A stretch of DNA of 64,000 nucleotides from Pusillimonas noertemannii. GTDB taxonomy: Bacteria; Pseudomonadota; Gammaproteobacteria; Burkholderiales; Burkholderiaceae_B. The stretch spans positions 1,116,001 through 1,180,000 of the forward strand of contig NZ_QEKO01000001.1 in NCBI RefSeq assembly GCF_003096595.1, in the 5' to 3' direction. Numbering within the stretch: the stretch's first letter is position 1; every line of letters begins with the position of its first letter. Positions 16,375-29,427 of this stretch are shown here, one piece after another. A program made the position numbers and the translations under genes. The notes under the pieces were generated by a model that searched no databases, was not told the DNA's origin, and saw only the letters and a program-made list of their open reading frames with translations.

Positions 16375-17631
16375 ATGGCAGAAATCAAGAACTACACCCT
16401 GAACTTCGGGCCCCAGCATCCGGCGGCGCACGGCGTGCTGCGCCTGGTGCTCGAGCTCGACGGCGAAGTCATCCAGCGCGCCGATCCGCACATCGGCCTG
16501 CTGCACCGCGCCACCGAGAAGCTGGCCGAGCACAAGACCTATCTGCAGGCCTTGCCTTACATGGATCGCCTCGATTACGTCTCGATGATGTGCAACGAGC
16601 ACGCCTACGTCATGACCATCGAGAAGCTGCTTGGCATCGAGGTGCCGCTGCGAGCGCAGTACATCCGCGTCATGTTCGACGAGATCACCCGCATCCTCAA
16701 TCACCTCATGTCCATCGGCTCGCACGGGCTCGACGTGGGCGCCATGGCGGTGTTCCTGTACGCCTTCCGCGAACGCGAAGACCTGATGGACTGCTACGAG
16801 GCTGTCTCGGGGGCCCGCATGCATGCCGCCTACTATCGGCCTGGCGGGGTGTACCGCGACCTGCCCGACGCCATGCCGCAGTTTGGCGAAAGCAGCAAGT
16901 ACCGCGGCGACAAAGAGCTCAAGGCCATGAACGAGGCGCGTTCGGGCTCGCTGCTCGATTTCATCGAAGACTTCACCAATCGCTTTCCCGCCTGCGTCGA
17001 CGAATACGAAACACTGCTGACCGATAACCGCATCTGGAAGCAGCGCCTGGTCGATGTCGGCGTGGTCGACCCCGAGCGGGCCAAGGCGCTGGGCTTTACC
17101 GGCCCCATGCTGCGCGGCTCGGGCATCGAATGGGACCTGCGCAAGATGGAGCCCTACGAGGTCTACGATCGCCTCGACTTCGATATCCCCGTGGGCACCA
17201 ATGGCGACTGCTACGACCGCTATCTGGTGCGTGTGGCCGAGATGCGTGAAAGCAACCGCATCATCCGACAGTGCGTCGAATGGCTGCGCAACAACCCGGG
17301 GCCCGTGATTATCGACAACCACAAGGTGGCGCCGCCTTCGCGCGAGCGCATGAAGCTGGGCATGGAAGACCTCATCCACCACTTCAAGCTGTTTACCGAA
17401 GGCATGCACGTGCCCCGGGGCGAAGCCTATGCGGCGGTCGAGCACCCCAAGGGCGAGTTCGGCACCTATATCGTGTCCGACGGCGCCAACAAGCCGTATC
17501 GCCTGAAAATCCGGGCGCCGGGCTTCGTGCACCTCGAGGCGCTCGACGAGATGTCGCGCGGACACATGATTGCCGATGCCGTCACCATCATTGGCACGCT
17601 GGACATCGTGTTCGGCGAAATCGACCGTTAG
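16375..17631 (+). CDS. nuoD: NADH-quinone oxidoreductase subunit D
   Basis: 418 residues, the 49-kDa subunit. It opens with [15 protein letters not shown], the conserved quinone-pocket loop, and contains the nickel-hydrogenase-like segments [11 protein letters not shown] and a C-terminal DIVFGEIDR. It forms the quinone-reduction cavity together with NuoB. Its stop is followed within three bases by the 21-base motif also found at 38290. Confidence 0.97.
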   Translation: MAEIKNYTLNFGPQHPAAHGVLRLVLELDGEVIQRADPHIGLLHRATEKLAEHKTYLQALPYMDRLDYVSMMCNEHAYVMTIEKLLGIEVPLRAQYIRVMFDEITRILNHLMSIGSHGLDVGAMAVFLYAFREREDLMDCYEAVSGARMHAAYYRPGGVYRDLPDAMPQFGESSKYRGDKELKAMNEARSGSLLDFIEDFTNRFPACVDEYETLLTDNRIWKQRLVDVGVVDPERAKALGFTGPMLRGSGIEWDLRKMEPYEVYDRLDFDIPVGTNGDCYDRYLVRVAEMRESNRIIRQCVEWLRNNPGPVIIDNHKVAPPSRERMKLGMEDLIHHFKLFTEGMHVPRGEAYAAVEHPKGEFGTYIVSDGANKPYRLKIRAPGFVHLEALDEMSRGHMIADAVTIIGTLDIVFGEIDR

Positions 17632-17633
17632 GG

Positions 17634-17654
17634 CCTTTTAGTGCCAACAGGCCC
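17634..17654. repeat. 21-bp intergenic motif, copy 1 (after nuoD)
   Basis: CCTTTTAGTGCCAACAGGCC plus one further C. It matches 38290-38310 at 19 of 21 positions. Here GGGCCT (17631-17636) can also pair with AGGCCC (17649-17654) to make a small hairpin inside the nuo operon, 27 bases before nuoE. Confidence 0.55.
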
Positions 17655-17681
17655 AAACCAGGTATAAACCGGATTCAAATT

Positions 17682-18172
17682 ATGCTGCTTTCCGAACAAG
17701 CCTACCGAAAAATCGATAGGGAATTGACCAAGTTCCCCGGCGATCAGAAGCAATCGGCCATCATGGCGGCGCTTGCCATCGCCCAGGACGAGCAAGGCTG
17801 GGTTTCGACCGGCATCATCGAAGACATCGCCAACTACCTCCAGGTGCCGCCCATCGCGGTACAAGAGGTCGCGACCTTCTACAACATGTTCAACACCAAG
17901 CCGGTGGGGCGCTACAAGATCACGGTGTGCACCAATCTGCCCTGTGCCTTGCGCGACGGCGTGAAAACCGCCGAATACCTCAGCCAGAAGCTGGGCGTCG
18001 GCTTCCATGAAACCACCGAAGACGGCCTGTTTACCCTGATGGAAGGCGAGTGCATGGGCTCTTGCGGCGATTCGCCCGTGCTGCTGGTCAACAACAAGCA
18101 TATGTGCGTGCGCATGGCCCCTGAAAAAATCGACGCCATGATCGACGAACTCAAACGGCACGGAGAATCGGC

Positions 18173-18176
<4 letters not shown>
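17682..18176 (+). CDS. nuoE: NADH-quinone oxidoreductase subunit E
   Basis: 164 residues from ATG 17682. [2Fe-2S] ligands follow the thioredoxin-like pattern CTNLPC and, further on, GECMGSCG. It belongs to the NADH-oxidising tip with NuoF and NuoG. The 50-base gap to nuoD contains the 21-base repeat; the stop overlaps the nuoF start as ATGA. Confidence 0.96.
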
Positions 18177-19540
<1,364 letters not shown>

Positions 19541-19555
19541 GGTCAGGACAAGCTA

Positions 19556-21883
19556 ATGGTTGAACTCACCATAGACGGCAACAAGGTTGAAGTCCCCGAG
19601 GGCAGCATGGTCATGCATGCGGCCCACAAGCTGGGCTTGTACGTGCCGCATTTCTGCTATCACAAGAAGCTCTCCATTGCCGCGAACTGCCGGATGTGCC
19701 TGGTCGAGGTCGAGAAGGCGCCCAAGGCCATGCCGGCCTGCGCCACGCCCGCCACCAACGGCATGGTCGTGCACACCTGCTCTGAAAAAGCCGTGGCCGC
19801 CCAGAAAAGCGTCATGGAGTTCCTGCTGATCAATCACCCCCTCGATTGCCCCGTGTGCGACCAGGGCGGCGAGTGCCAGCTTCAGGATCTGGCCGTGGGC
19901 TACGGCGAATCGGCTTCGCGCTACAAGGAAGAAAAGCGCGTGGTGTTCCACAAGCCCATGGGCCCGCTCATCTCGGCCGAAGAAATGCCCCGCTGCATCC
20001 ACTGCACGCGCTGTGTGCGTTTCGGCCAGGAAATCGGCGGCATCATGGAACTGGGCATGCTGCACCGTGGCGAGCATTCCGAGATCACTTCGTTCGTGGG
20101 GCGGGCGGTCGAATCCGAGCTTTCCGGCAACATGATCGACCTGTGCCCGGTGGGCGCGCTTACCTCCAAGCCCTTCCGCTTCGAGGCGCGCACCTGGGAA
20201 CTCGCCCGCCGCCGCTCGGTCAGCCCGCATGACAGCCTGGGGGCCAACCTGGTGGTCCAGGTCAAGGGCGACCGCGTGCTGCGCGTTGTGCCGTTCGAGA
20301 ACGAAGAAGTCAACGAGTGCTGGATCAGCGATCGCGACCGCTTCTCTTATACCGGCCTGTACACCGAAGACCGCCTGGCCCATCCCATGGTGCGCGACGC
20401 ATCGGGGCAATGGCACGAGACCTCCTGGAGCGACGCGCTGCAGGCCGTCGTGCGCGGCCTGAACCAGGTGCGCGAAGAGCATGGCGCCGAGCAGCTGGGT
20501 GCCATCGGCGCGCATACGGCCACGGTCGAAGAGCTGACCTTGCTGGCCCGGCTCACGCGCAGCCTGGGCTCCGACAATGTCGACTTCCGCCTGCGCTGCA
20601 ACGATCCGGCTCTTGATTCGGCCTTGCCCGGCGTGCCCTGGCTGGGCATGTCCATCGAAGAATTCTCCAGGCTCGACCGCGTGCTGGTGATCGGCTCCTT
20701 CCTGCGCAAAGACCAGCCCCTGCTGGCCCAGCGCTTGCGCCAGGCCGCCAAGCACGGCACGCGCATCGCCTTCATCGACAGTGCGGCCGACGATCCGCTG
20801 TTCCCGGTCGCCGCACGCCAGACCGTGGCGCCGGCCGGCATCCCCAACGCCCTGGCGCAGGTGCTGGTCGCCTGGGCCAAGGCCAACCAGCAAGAAGTGC
20901 CCGAAGCGTTCGCCTCGGTCCAGCCTTCCGAGCAGGCCGGCCAGATCGCCGCAAGCCTGGCGGGTGGCGAAAGGGTGGCCGTCATGCTGGGCAATATGGC
21001 GGTGTCGTCGCCCGAGGCGGCTCTTATCGCCGCCAACGCCCAGGCGCTGGCGCAAGCCGTTGGCGGCCGCCTCGGCTTCCTTACCCCCGGCGGCAACACG
21101 GTGGGCGGCTATCTTGCGGGCGCCGTGCCCCAGGCCGGCGGCCTGACCGCCGAGCAGATGCTGCGACAAGGCCTGAAGGGCTATGTGGTGCTGCACGCCG
21201 AGCCGGCATTCGATTCCGACCATGGCGCGCAAGCCGTTCAGTCGCTCAAGAACGCTCAGTTCGCGGTGGCGCTTACCTCCTTCCATTCAGCTGCGGCCGA
21301 ATGGGCCGACGTCATGCTGCCCATTGCGCCGTTCACCGAAACCTCGGGCACCTTCGTCAACGCCGAAGGGCGCACGCAAAGCTTCAAGGGCACCGCGGCG
21401 CCTTATGGCGATACCCGTCCCGCCTGGAAGGTGCTGCGTGTTCTGGGCAATCTGTTCCAGCTTGCGGGCTTCGATGACGAAACCTCCGAGACGGTGCGCG
21501 ACACCGTGCTGGTCGATGGCATCCAAGAGCGCCTGTCCAACCAGGTTACTGGGCCGATCGGCCTTGGGCAGGGCGCGCAGGGCCTGCAGCGCGTCGCCGA
21601 CGTGCCCATCTATCGCAGCGACGCCCTGGTGCGGCGCGCCGAGCCGCTTCAGCAAACGGCCGCTTCACGGGCGCCCACCGCCCGCATGAACGCAGCCACG
21701 CTGCAAGGCCTTGGGCTGCACGATGGCGATGCGGTGCGGGTGCGTTCGGCTCATGGCGAGGCCGCGCTCAAGGCCGAACTCGATCCCGCGGTGGCGGATG
21801 GCGCCCTGCGGATTTCCACGGCGTTTGCCGAGACCCTGCCGCTGGGGTCCTCCTTTGGCGAAATTACGGTGGAGCGTGCCTAA
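19556..21883 (+). CDS. nuoG: NADH-quinone oxidoreductase subunit G
   Basis: 775 residues. N-terminal [2Fe-2S] ferredoxin domain (CYHKKLSIAANCRMCLVEV, then CATPA), the His-Cys4 segment CDQGGECQLQD, CIHCTRCVRFG, and a C-terminal molybdopterin-oxidoreductase-like domain without cofactor function. It relays electrons through the peripheral arm. The nuoH start follows the stop directly. Confidence 0.96.
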   Translation: MVELTIDGNKVEVPEGSMVMHAAHKLGLYVPHFCYHKKLSIAANCRMCLVEVEKAPKAMPACATPATNGMVVHTCSEKAVAAQKSVMEFLLINHPLDCPVCDQGGECQLQDLAVGYGESASRYKEEKRVVFHKPMGPLISAEEMPRCIHCTRCVRFGQEIGGIMELGMLHRGEHSEITSFVGRAVESELSGNMIDLCPVGALTSKPFRFEARTWELARRRSVSPHDSLGANLVVQVKGDRVLRVVPFENEEVNECWISDRDRFSYTGLYTEDRLAHPMVRDASGQWHETSWSDALQAVVRGLNQVREEHGAEQLGAIGAHTATVEELTLLARLTRSLGSDNVDFRLRCNDPALDSALPGVPWLGMSIEEFSRLDRVLVIGSFLRKDQPLLAQRLRQAAKHGTRIAFIDSAADDPLFPVAARQTVAPAGIPNALAQVLVAWAKANQQEVPEAFASVQPSEQAGQIAASLAGGERVAVMLGNMAVSSPEAALIAANAQALAQAVGGRLGFLTPGGNTVGGYLAGAVPQAGGLTAEQMLRQGLKGYVVLHAEPAFDSDHGAQAVQSLKNAQFAVALTSFHSAAAEWADVMLPIAPFTETSGTFVNAEGRTQSFKGTAAPYGDTRPAWKVLRVLGNLFQLAGFDDETSETVRDTVLVDGIQERLSNQVTGPIGLGQGAQGLQRVADVPIYRSDALVRRAEPLQQTAASRAPTARMNAATLQGLGLHDGDAVRVRSAHGEAALKAELDPAVADGALRISTAFAETLPLGSSFGEITVERA

Positions 21884-22957
21884 ATGGATTGGTTGAATCA
21901 ACTGGAAGCCTTCGGCAGCGGCCTGATCGGTCCGACCGCCTGGTATGTGGTGTGGACGCTGGTCAAGGTGCTGGTCGTCGCAGTGCCGGTCATCCTCATG
22001 GTGGCCTATCTTACTTATTGGGAACGCAAGATGATCGGCGCCATGCACGTGCGCCTGGGGCCGACCCGGGTCGGCTACCGGGGCCTGCTGCAGCCGTTCG
22101 CCGACGTGTTCAAGCTGCTTACCAAAGAACTGGTGCTGCCCAGCAAGTCCAACAAGGTGTTGTTCCTGCTGGCTCCCGTGGTCACCCTGATGCCGGCGCT
22201 GGCGGCCTGGGCCGTGATACCTTTTGGTCCCGAGCTGGTGCTGTCCAACGTCAATGCCGGCCTGCTGTATATCATGGCGGTCACCTCGCTGGGTGTGTAC
22301 GGCGTCATCGTGGCGGGTTGGGCCTCCAACTCCAAGTACGCCTTGCTGGGCGCCATGCGCGCCTCGGCCCAGATGATCTCCTACGAACTGGCGATCGGCT
22401 TTGTGCTGCTGACCGTGCTGCTGGTGTCCGGCTCGCTCAACATGAGCCAGATCGTGCTGGGGCAGGGCAGCGGCTGGTTCGCCGACCGCGGCCTGACCTT
22501 TCTTTCCTGGAACTGGCTGCCGCTGTTGCCGCTGTTCGTCATCTACGTGATTTCGGCCGTGGCCGAGACCAACCGCCATCCCTTCGACGTGGTCGAAGGC
22601 GAGTCCGAGATCGTGGCCGGCCATATGGTCGAGTACTCGGGAACGGCCTTTGCGCTGTTCTTCCTGGGCGAGTACGCCAACATGATCCTGCTGTCCGCGG
22701 TGGCCTCCATCATGTTCCTGGGTGGCTGGATGGCTCCGTTCGACTTTGCGCCCTTTACCTGGGTGCCGGGCTGGCTGTGGCTGGGAATCAAGACTTTTTG
22801 CGTCGTCTCGCTTTTCATATGGTTCCGCGCGACCTTCCCGCGCTATCGCTATGACCAGATCATGCGATTGGGCTGGAAGGTGTTCATCCCCGTGACCGGC
22901 GTCTGGCTGCTGGTGGTGGCGATCTGGATGCAGACGCCTTGGAACATATGGCAATAG
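21884..22957 (+). CDS. nuoH: NADH-quinone oxidoreductase subunit H
   Basis: 357 residues, about eight membrane helices. Signatures: [20 protein letters not shown] and the acidic loop [19 protein letters not shown] that lines the quinone channel. It links the quinone site to the membrane arm. ATG 21884 abuts the nuoG stop. Confidence 0.97.
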   Translation: MDWLNQLEAFGSGLIGPTAWYVVWTLVKVLVVAVPVILMVAYLTYWERKMIGAMHVRLGPTRVGYRGLLQPFADVFKLLTKELVLPSKSNKVLFLLAPVVTLMPALAAWAVIPFGPELVLSNVNAGLLYIMAVTSLGVYGVIVAGWASNSKYALLGAMRASAQMISYELAIGFVLLTVLLVSGSLNMSQIVLGQGSGWFADRGLTFLSWNWLPLLPLFVIYVISAVAETNRHPFDVVEGESEIVAGHMVEYSGTAFALFFLGEYANMILLSAVASIMFLGGWMAPFDFAPFTWVPGWLWLGIKTFCVVSLFIWFRATFPRYRYDQIMRLGWKVFIPVTGVWLLVVAIWMQTPWNIWQ

Positions 22958-22974
22958 ACTGACTGGGGCTAGAT

Positions 22975-23463
22975 ATGGAAGCTATCAAAGATTTCTTCGG
23001 CAGCCTGATGCTGTCCGAGATGCTCAAGGGTATGCGCCTGACCGGCAAGTATTTTTTCCGGCGCAAGGTCACCTTGCGCTACCCACAGGAAAAAACGCCT
23101 GCGTCGCCGCGTTTTCGGGGGCTGCACGCGCTGCGCCGCTATCCCAACGGCGAAGAGCGCTGCATCGCCTGCAAGCTATGCGAAGCGGTTTGCCCGGCCT
23201 TGGCCATTACCATCGAATCGCACGAGCGCGAAGACGGCTCGCGCCGCACCACGCGCTACGACATCGACCTGGCCAAGTGCATTTTCTGCGGTTTCTGTGA
23301 AGAAAGCTGTCCCGTCGATTCCATCGTCGAGACGCACATGCACGAATACCACGGCGAGAAGCGCGGCGATCTTTACTACACCAAGGACATGCTCCTGGCG
23401 GTCGGCGACCGCTACGAAGCAGAAATCGCCCGCCGGCGCGAAGCCGACGCGCCTTACCGCTGA
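22975..23463 (+). CDS. nuoI: NADH-quinone oxidoreductase subunit I
   Basis: 162 residues with two [4Fe-4S] motifs, [12 protein letters not shown] and [12 protein letters not shown], for clusters N6a and N6b. A short N-terminal amphipathic part sits on the membrane arm. It passes electrons to NuoB. Confidence 0.97.
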   Translation: MEAIKDFFGSLMLSEMLKGMRLTGKYFFRRKVTLRYPQEKTPASPRFRGLHALRRYPNGEERCIACKLCEAVCPALAITIESHEREDGSRRTTRYDIDLAKCIFCGFCEESCPVDSIVETHMHEYHGEKRGDLYYTKDMLLAVGDRYEAEIARRREADAPYR

Positions 23464-23479
23464 CATCGGGACCGAACCC

Positions 23480-24094
23480 ATGACCTTTTATTCCGTCCTG
23501 TTCTACCTTCTTTCGTTCGTGCTGGTGTATGCCGCTATTCGCGTCATCGCCGCGGCCAGCCCGATCACCGGCGTGCTTCACCTGATCCTGGCCTTCTTCA
23601 CATCGTCCATGCTGTGGGTGATGGCCGGCGCCGAGTTCCTGGGCCTGTTGCTGGTCCTGGTCTACGTGGGCGCCGTCATGGTGCTTTTCCTGTTCGTCGT
23701 CATGATGCTCGACGTACGCATGGAAAGCCTGCGGCGCGGCTTCAAGACCTATATGGTCATGGGCTCGATCATCGGGCTCATCATGGTGCTCGAGCTGGCC
23801 TTCGTGCTGGTGTCGCTGTGGTATGGCTTCGGGCCCCCGGCCGACATGGGCGCCGACTTCAACAACACGCACGCGCTGGGCAGCCTCATGTACGGCGAGT
23901 ATGTCTTTGCCGTACAGGTGGGCGCCGTCATCCTTCTGGTGGGCATGGTCTCGGCCATTGCCCTGACCCTGCGCAAGCGCCGCGACGTCAAGCGCACCGA
24001 TCCCTCCAGGCAGGTGCGCGTGCGCGCTTCCGACCGCCTGCGCCTGGTCAGCATTCCGTCGCAGACCGAACCAAGCAGCAAGGACACGAAATGA
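23480..24094 (+). CDS. nuoJ: NADH-quinone oxidoreductase subunit J
   Basis: 204 residues from ATG 23480; an upstream in-frame extension lies inside nuoI and is rejected. Five membrane helices with the [20 protein letters not shown] segment that carries the pi-bulge helix. The C-terminal ~35 residues are basic and cytosolic. The stop overlaps the nuoK start (ATGA). Confidence 0.95.
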   Translation: MTFYSVLFYLLSFVLVYAAIRVIAAASPITGVLHLILAFFTSSMLWVMAGAEFLGLLLVLVYVGAVMVLFLFVVMMLDVRMESLRRGFKTYMVMGSIIGLIMVLELAFVLVSLWYGFGPPADMGADFNNTHALGSLMYGEYVFAVQVGAVILLVGMVSAIALTLRKRRDVKRTDPSRQVRVRASDRLRLVSIPSQTEPSSKDTK

Positions 24095-24399
24095 CAATCA
24101 CGCTGGCTCACTACCTGATACTGGGCGCCATTCTGTTCGCCGTGGGTGTATTCGGATTTTTCCTGAATCGTCGCAATCTCATCATTCTGTTGATGTCGAT
24201 CGAGCTCATCCTGCTCGCCGCCAACTTCAATTTCGTGTCGTTCTCCACGTGGTTCGGCGACATGTCGGGCCAGGTGTTCGTTTTCTTCATCCTGACGGTC
24301 GCGGCGGCCGAGGCGGCCATCGGCCTGGCCATCCTGGTGCTGCTGTTCCGCAACCTGAATACGATCAACGTCGAAGAACTAGACCAGCTTAAGGGTTGA
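24091..24399 (+). CDS. nuoK: NADH-quinone oxidoreductase subunit K
   Basis: 102 residues, three membrane helices, with the conserved Glu residues of the proton path in [15 protein letters not shown] and [11 protein letters not shown]. An MrpC homologue in the membrane arm. Confidence 0.97.
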   Translation: MTITLAHYLILGAILFAVGVFGFFLNRRNLIILLMSIELILLAANFNFVSFSTWFGDMSGQVFVFFILTVAAAEAAIGLAILVLLFRNLNTINVEELDQLKG

Positions 24400-24415
24400 T
24401 GGGATTACCGATACT

Positions 24416-26422
24416 ATGAGTTCAATCAGTCTCTATCTCGTTATTGCGCTGGCGCCGCTGGTCGGGGCCCTGATCACGGGCCTGTTCGGCACCGGCTTCA
24501 TGGGCCGCTTCGTGGGCCGAAGCGCCGCGCACTGCATCACCATTCTCGGTGTACTCGTTTCCTTCATCGGCTCGATCGTCGTGCTCTTCCAGGTGCTGAA
24601 CGGGCAGACCTTCGACGGCACCGTGTATCTGTGGAACGCCATCGGCGACATCCAGATCGAAATCGGCTTTCTGATCGATTCGCTCAGCGCCATGATGATG
24701 GTGGTGGTGACGTCGGTGTCGCTGATGGTGCACATCTACACCATCGGCTACATGGCCGACGACCCCGGCTACCAGCGCTTCTTCTCGTATATTTCGCTGT
24801 TCACGTTTTCGATGCTGATGCTGGTCATGTCGAACAACATGCTGCAGCTGTTCTTCGGGTGGGAAGCCGTGGGCCTGGTCTCGTACCTGCTGATCGGCTT
24901 CTGGTTCAAGCGCCCCACGGCCATCTTCGCCAACATGAAGGCCTTCGTCATCAACCGGGTGGGCGACTTCGGCTTCATCCTGGGCATAGGCCTGCTGTTC
25001 GCCTATACCGGCAGCATGCACTACGGCCAGGTGTTCGAGCAGACCGACAAGCTGGCCACGCTGCCTTTCCCCGGTACCGACTGGCAGCTGGTTACCGTGG
25101 CCTGCATCTCGCTGTTCGTGGGCGCCATGGGCAAATCGGCGCAGGTTCCGCTGCACAGCTGGCTGCCTGATTCCATGGAAGGCCCCACGCCCATCTCGGC
25201 GCTGATCCACGCGGCCACCATGGTGACGGCGGGCATCTTCATGGTGGCGCGCTTTTCGCCGGTATTCGAGCTGTCTTCCACGGCCTTGTCCTTCATTATC
25301 GTGATCGGCGCCATCGGTGCGCTGTTCCTGGGCATACTGGGCGTCATCCAGAACGACATCAAGCGGGTGGTGGCTTATTCCACCTTGTCGCAGCTGGGCT
25401 ACATGACCGTGGCGCTGGGGGCTTCAGCCTACTCGGTCTCGGTCTTCCACCTGATGACCCACGCCTTCTTCAAGGCCTTGCTGTTCCTGGCGGCCGGCTC
25501 GGTCATTATCGGCATGCACCACGACCAAGACATCCGCAACATGGGCGGCCTGCGCAAGTACATGCCCATTACCTGGATCACCTTCCTGTTGGGCACGCTG
25601 GCCCTGGTCGGCACGCCTTTCTTCGCGGGCTTCTATTCCAAAGAGCACATCATCGAGGCGGCGGGCGCGGCCAATGTGTGGGGCGCGGGCTTTGCCTACT
25701 ACGCCACCCTGATCGGCGTGTTCGTCACTTCGCTGTATTCGTTCCGGGTGTACTTCCTGGTCTTCCATGGCAAGGAAAGGTTCGACACCACGGGCCACGG
25801 CCACGCCGATGACCACGCCGACGAGCACGGCCACCATGGCGGCGTGCCGCACGAGTCGCCCTGGGTGGTGACCCTGCCCCTGATCCTGCTGGCGATTCCT
25901 TCGGTGATCGCGGGCGCGCTGCTGATCGACCCCATGCTGTTTGGCGGCTTCTTCGACGGCTCCATCACGGTGCTGGCCCAGCATCCGGCCATGGCCGAGC
26001 TGGCCGCTCATTGGCACGACTGGCTGGCCTTTGCACTGCACGGCTTCGTTACCGTGCCGTTCTGGCTGGTGGTCGCCGGCCTGGTCGTGGCCTGGTATTG
26101 CTACATGATCAATCCGGCGGTGCCCGCGGCCCTGCGCCGCAGCCTGTCGGGCGTCTACGGCCTGCTCGAGAACAAATACTACGCCGACTGGTTCAACGAA
26201 CGGGTGGTGTCGCGCATGGCGCTGTGCCTGGGCCGCGGCCTGTGGCAGGGCGGCGATCGCGGCATCATCGACGGCATCGTCGTGAACGGCAGCGCGAAGG
26301 TCGTCGGCTGGGTGGCGGCCGTCAGCCGGCACTTGCAGTCGGGCTTCATCTATCACTACGCCTTTGCCATGATCATCGGCATCATGGCGTTCTTAACCTT
26401 TTTCGTGCTGACGGTTCACTGA
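24416..26422 (+). CDS. nuoL: NADH-quinone oxidoreductase subunit L
   Basis: 668 residues, an antiporter-like proton-pumping subunit with about 16 helices and a C-terminal amphipathic arm. Core motifs include [18 protein letters not shown] and [20 protein letters not shown]. Near residues 459-480 a loop is strikingly rich in His and Asp ([17 protein letters not shown]). The stop overlaps the nuoM start as ATGA/TGATG. Confidence 0.97.
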   Translation: MSSISLYLVIALAPLVGALITGLFGTGFMGRFVGRSAAHCITILGVLVSFIGSIVVLFQVLNGQTFDGTVYLWNAIGDIQIEIGFLIDSLSAMMMVVVTSVSLMVHIYTIGYMADDPGYQRFFSYISLFTFSMLMLVMSNNMLQLFFGWEAVGLVSYLLIGFWFKRPTAIFANMKAFVINRVGDFGFILGIGLLFAYTGSMHYGQVFEQTDKLATLPFPGTDWQLVTVACISLFVGAMGKSAQVPLHSWLPDSMEGPTPISALIHAATMVTAGIFMVARFSPVFELSSTALSFIIVIGAIGALFLGILGVIQNDIKRVVAYSTLSQLGYMTVALGASAYSVSVFHLMTHAFFKALLFLAAGSVIIGMHHDQDIRNMGGLRKYMPITWITFLLGTLALVGTPFFAGFYSKEHIIEAAGAANVWGAGFAYYATLIGVFVTSLYSFRVYFLVFHGKERFDTTGHGHADDHADEHGHHGGVPHESPWVVTLPLILLAIPSVIAGALLIDPMLFGGFFDGSITVLAQHPAMAELAAHWHDWLAFALHGFVTVPFWLVVAGLVVAWYCYMINPAVPAALRRSLSGVYGLLENKYYADWFNERVVSRMALCLGRGLWQGGDRGIIDGIVVNGSAKVVGWVAAVSRHLQSGFIYHYAFAMIIGIMAFLTFFVLTVH

Positions 26423-27921
26423 TGGCTAGCGATATGGCGTCTTCAACTTTTCCCTGGCTGACTCTATCGATCTTCGTGCCGATCGTCGCCGGCCTGCTGG
26501 TTCTGCTTCTGGGCCGCGACGATCGGCCGGGGTTCACGCGCTGGCTGGCGCTGGCGGGATCCGTGCTGGGCTTCCTGGTCACGCTGCCCTTGTACACGGG
26601 CTTCAATCCGGCCACGGCCGACATGCAGTTTGTCGAGAACACGCCGTGGATCGAGACCTTCGCCGTCAACTATCACCTTGGCATCGACGGCATCTCGCTG
26701 TGGTTCGTGTTGCTTACCGCCTTCATCACGGTGATCGTGGTGCTGGCCGGCTGGGAGGTCATCACCAAGCGCGTCGCCCAATACATGGGCGCCTTCCTGA
26801 TTCTGTCGGGCCTGATGGTGGGCGTGTTCTCGTCGCTCGACGGCATGCTGTTCTACGTGTTCTTCGAGGCCACGCTCATCCCGATGTACCTCATCATCGG
26901 CGTGTGGGGCGGCCCCAACCGCGTCTATGCGGCGTTCAAGTTCTTCCTGTACACGCTGCTGGGTTCGCTGCTGACCCTGGTCGCCTTCATCTACCTGTGG
27001 CATGCGGCCGACGGTTCGTTCGACATTCTTACCTGGCACCAGCTGCCGCTGGGCCAGACCGCGCAGGTGCTGGTGTTCATCGCCTTGCTGGCCGCTTTCG
27101 CGGTCAAGGTGCCGATGTGGCCGGTGCACACCTGGCTGCCCGACGCCCACGTCGAGGCCCCCACGGGCGGCTCGGTGGTGCTGGCGGCCATCATGCTCAA
27201 GCTGGGCGCATACGGCTTCCTGCGGTTTTCACTGCCCATCGCGCCCGACGCCTCGCATAGCCTGGCGGGCCTGATGATCGCGCTGTCGCTGATCGCCGTC
27301 ATCTACATCGGCCTGGTGGCCATCGTGCAGGACGACATGAAGAAGCTGGTGGCCTATTCGTCGGTCGCCCACATGGGCTTCGTCACCCTGGGCTTCTTCC
27401 TGTTCAACACCGCCGGCATGGAAGGCGCCATCGTGCAGATGGTGTCGCACGGCTTTGTGTCGGGGGCCATGTTCCTGTGCATCGGCGTGCTGTACGACCG
27501 CATGCATACGCGCCGCATCGCCGACTATGGCGGGGTGATCAACGTCATGCCGCGCTTCGTCACTTTCTTCGTGCTGTTTTCTCTGGCCAACAGCGGCCTG
27601 CCGGCCACCAGCGGTTTCGTGGGCGAGTTCACGGTCATCATGGGCGCGGTCGAGTACAACTTCTGGATCGGCCTGCTTACCGCCACGGCCCTGATCTGGG
27701 GCGCGGTCTATTCGCTGTGGATGCTCAAGCGCGTGGCGTTCGGCGAGATCGGCAACGACAATGTCCGGGCCATGCCCGACCTCAGCGCCCGCGAGTTCTT
27801 CATCCTGGGAATCATGGCGGTCATGGTGCTTTATATGGGCATACACCCCAAACCGTTCACGGACGTCATGCATGTGTCGGTACAGGCCTTGTTGCAGCAC
27901 GTCTCCATTTCGAAACTGTAG
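26422..27921 (+). CDS. nuoM: NADH-quinone oxidoreductase subunit M
   Basis: 499 residues from ATG 26422, overlapping the nuoL stop; the longer in-frame start inside nuoL is rejected. Antiporter-like subunit with FFEATLIPMYLIIG and KVPMWPVHTWLPDAHVEAPT, containing the conserved Glu and Lys of the proton channel. About 14 helices. Confidence 0.97.
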   Translation: MASDMASSTFPWLTLSIFVPIVAGLLVLLLGRDDRPGFTRWLALAGSVLGFLVTLPLYTGFNPATADMQFVENTPWIETFAVNYHLGIDGISLWFVLLTAFITVIVVLAGWEVITKRVAQYMGAFLILSGLMVGVFSSLDGMLFYVFFEATLIPMYLIIGVWGGPNRVYAAFKFFLYTLLGSLLTLVAFIYLWHAADGSFDILTWHQLPLGQTAQVLVFIALLAAFAVKVPMWPVHTWLPDAHVEAPTGGSVVLAAIMLKLGAYGFLRFSLPIAPDASHSLAGLMIALSLIAVIYIGLVAIVQDDMKKLVAYSSVAHMGFVTLGFFLFNTAGMEGAIVQMVSHGFVSGAMFLCIGVLYDRMHTRRIADYGGVINVMPRFVTFFVLFSLANSGLPATSGFVGEFTVIMGAVEYNFWIGLLTATALIWGAVYSLWMLKRVAFGEIGNDNVRAMPDLSAREFFILGIMAVMVLYMGIHPKPFTDVMHVSVQALLQHVSISKL

Positions 27922-27933
27922 GCCTGGATCACT

Positions 27934-29418
27934 ATGCAAAATCATTTTCACTTCGCATTGGCGCTGCCCGAGATTCTGCTTCTGGTCCTTACCGCGGCGA
28001 TCCTGCTGATCGACGCCTTCTCCAAGACCGCGCAACGCCACCTGACTTTCGTGCTTAGCCTGGGCGCCTTGCTGGCGGTCACCGTGGTCAGTGCCCTGCA
28101 GTGGTCCAACGGCGTGGCCGGGTCCACCTTCCACGGCCTGTATGTGGTCGACCCGCTGTCCCATCTGCTGAAGATCGCGTCCTACATCGCTGTGGCGGTC
28201 ACGCTGATCTACGGCCGCTCGTATGCCGAAGAGCGGGACATGCTGGGCAACGGCGGAGAGCTGTACACGCTGACCCTCTTTGCCCTGCTGGGCCAGATGG
28301 TGATGATTTCCGCCGGCAGCATGCTTACGGTGTATCTGGGCGTCGAGCTGATGTCGTTCGCGCTGTATGCCCTGATCGCCCTGCGCCGCGACCATATGCC
28401 CGCGGTCGAATCGGCCATGAAGTATTTCGTGCTGGGCTCGCTGGCGTCGGGCGTGCTGCTGTACGGTCTTTCCATGATCTACGGCGCGACGGGCCATCTT
28501 GACCTGGCGCTTATTGCACAAACCATCGCAGCCGGCGAGGCAAGCCGCCTGGCGCTGGTGTTCGGCGTGGTGTTCGTGGTTGCCGGCCTGGCGTTCAAGC
28601 TGGGCGCCGTGCCTTTCCACATGTGGGTGCCCGACGTCTATCACGGCGCGCCCACCTCGGTGACGCTTATTCTGGGTGCCGCGCCCAAGCTCGCTTCTTT
28701 CGCCATTGTGCTGCGCCTGCTGACCGAGGCGCTGCACGGCGTGGCGCTCGACTGGCAGCCCATGCTGCTGATCATGGCGGTGCTGTCGCTGGCCATCGGC
28801 AACCTGACCGCCATCGTACAGACCAACTTCAAGCGCATGCTGGCGTATTCGACCATTTCGCACATGGGTTTCGTGCTGCTCGGGCTGCTTTCGGGCGTGG
28901 TCCAGGACCAGGCCGCCGCAACCGGCCAGGCCTATGGCGCGGCCTTGTTCTACATGCTGACGTATGTGCTGACTACGCTGTCCACCTTCGGCCTGATCCT
29001 GCTTCTTAGCCGCAAGGGCTTCGACTGCGAGCGTATCTCCGACCTCAAGGGCCTGAATCAACGCAGTCCGGTGCTGGCGGGCGTGCTGCTGGTCTCGATG
29101 TTCTCGCTTACCGGCATTCCGCCGATGGTGGGTTTCTATGCCAAGCTGGCGGTGCTGCAGGCGCTGGTGGGCGCAGGCTATGTGTCTATCGCGGTCGTGG
29201 CGGTGCTGTTCTCTCTGGTTGGCGCTTTCTATTACCTGCGCATCGTCAAGATGGCTTATTTCGACGAGCCCGAGGGCGAGACGCTGTCGACGCCCAACGG
29301 GGTGCTGCCTGGTGGCCTGATGTCGCTCAACGGCCTGGCTCTCCTGGTCCTGGGCATACTGCCGGGCGGCCTGATGGCGCTATGTGTGCGCGTCATCGAG
29401 TCTTCGCTAAGCTTCTAG
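27934..29418 (+). CDS. nuoN: NADH-quinone oxidoreductase subunit N
   Basis: 494 residues, third antiporter-like subunit: [37 protein letters not shown] and a late helix pair near [12 protein letters not shown]. Last nuo gene; the DUF2818 gene follows after nine bases. Confidence 0.97.
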   Translation: MQNHFHFALALPEILLLVLTAAILLIDAFSKTAQRHLTFVLSLGALLAVTVVSALQWSNGVAGSTFHGLYVVDPLSHLLKIASYIAVAVTLIYGRSYAEERDMLGNGGELYTLTLFALLGQMVMISAGSMLTVYLGVELMSFALYALIALRRDHMPAVESAMKYFVLGSLASGVLLYGLSMIYGATGHLDLALIAQTIAAGEASRLALVFGVVFVVAGLAFKLGAVPFHMWVPDVYHGAPTSVTLILGAAPKLASFAIVLRLLTEALHGVALDWQPMLLIMAVLSLAIGNLTAIVQTNFKRMLAYSTISHMGFVLLGLLSGVVQDQAAATGQAYGAALFYMLTYVLTTLSTFGLILLLSRKGFDCERISDLKGLNQRSPVLAGVLLVSMFSLTGIPPMVGFYAKLAVLQALVGAGYVSIAVVAVLFSLVGAFYYLRIVKMAYFDEPEGETLSTPNGVLPGGLMSLNGLALLVLGILPGGLMALCVRVIESSLSF

Positions 29419-29427
29419 CGGCCGTAT

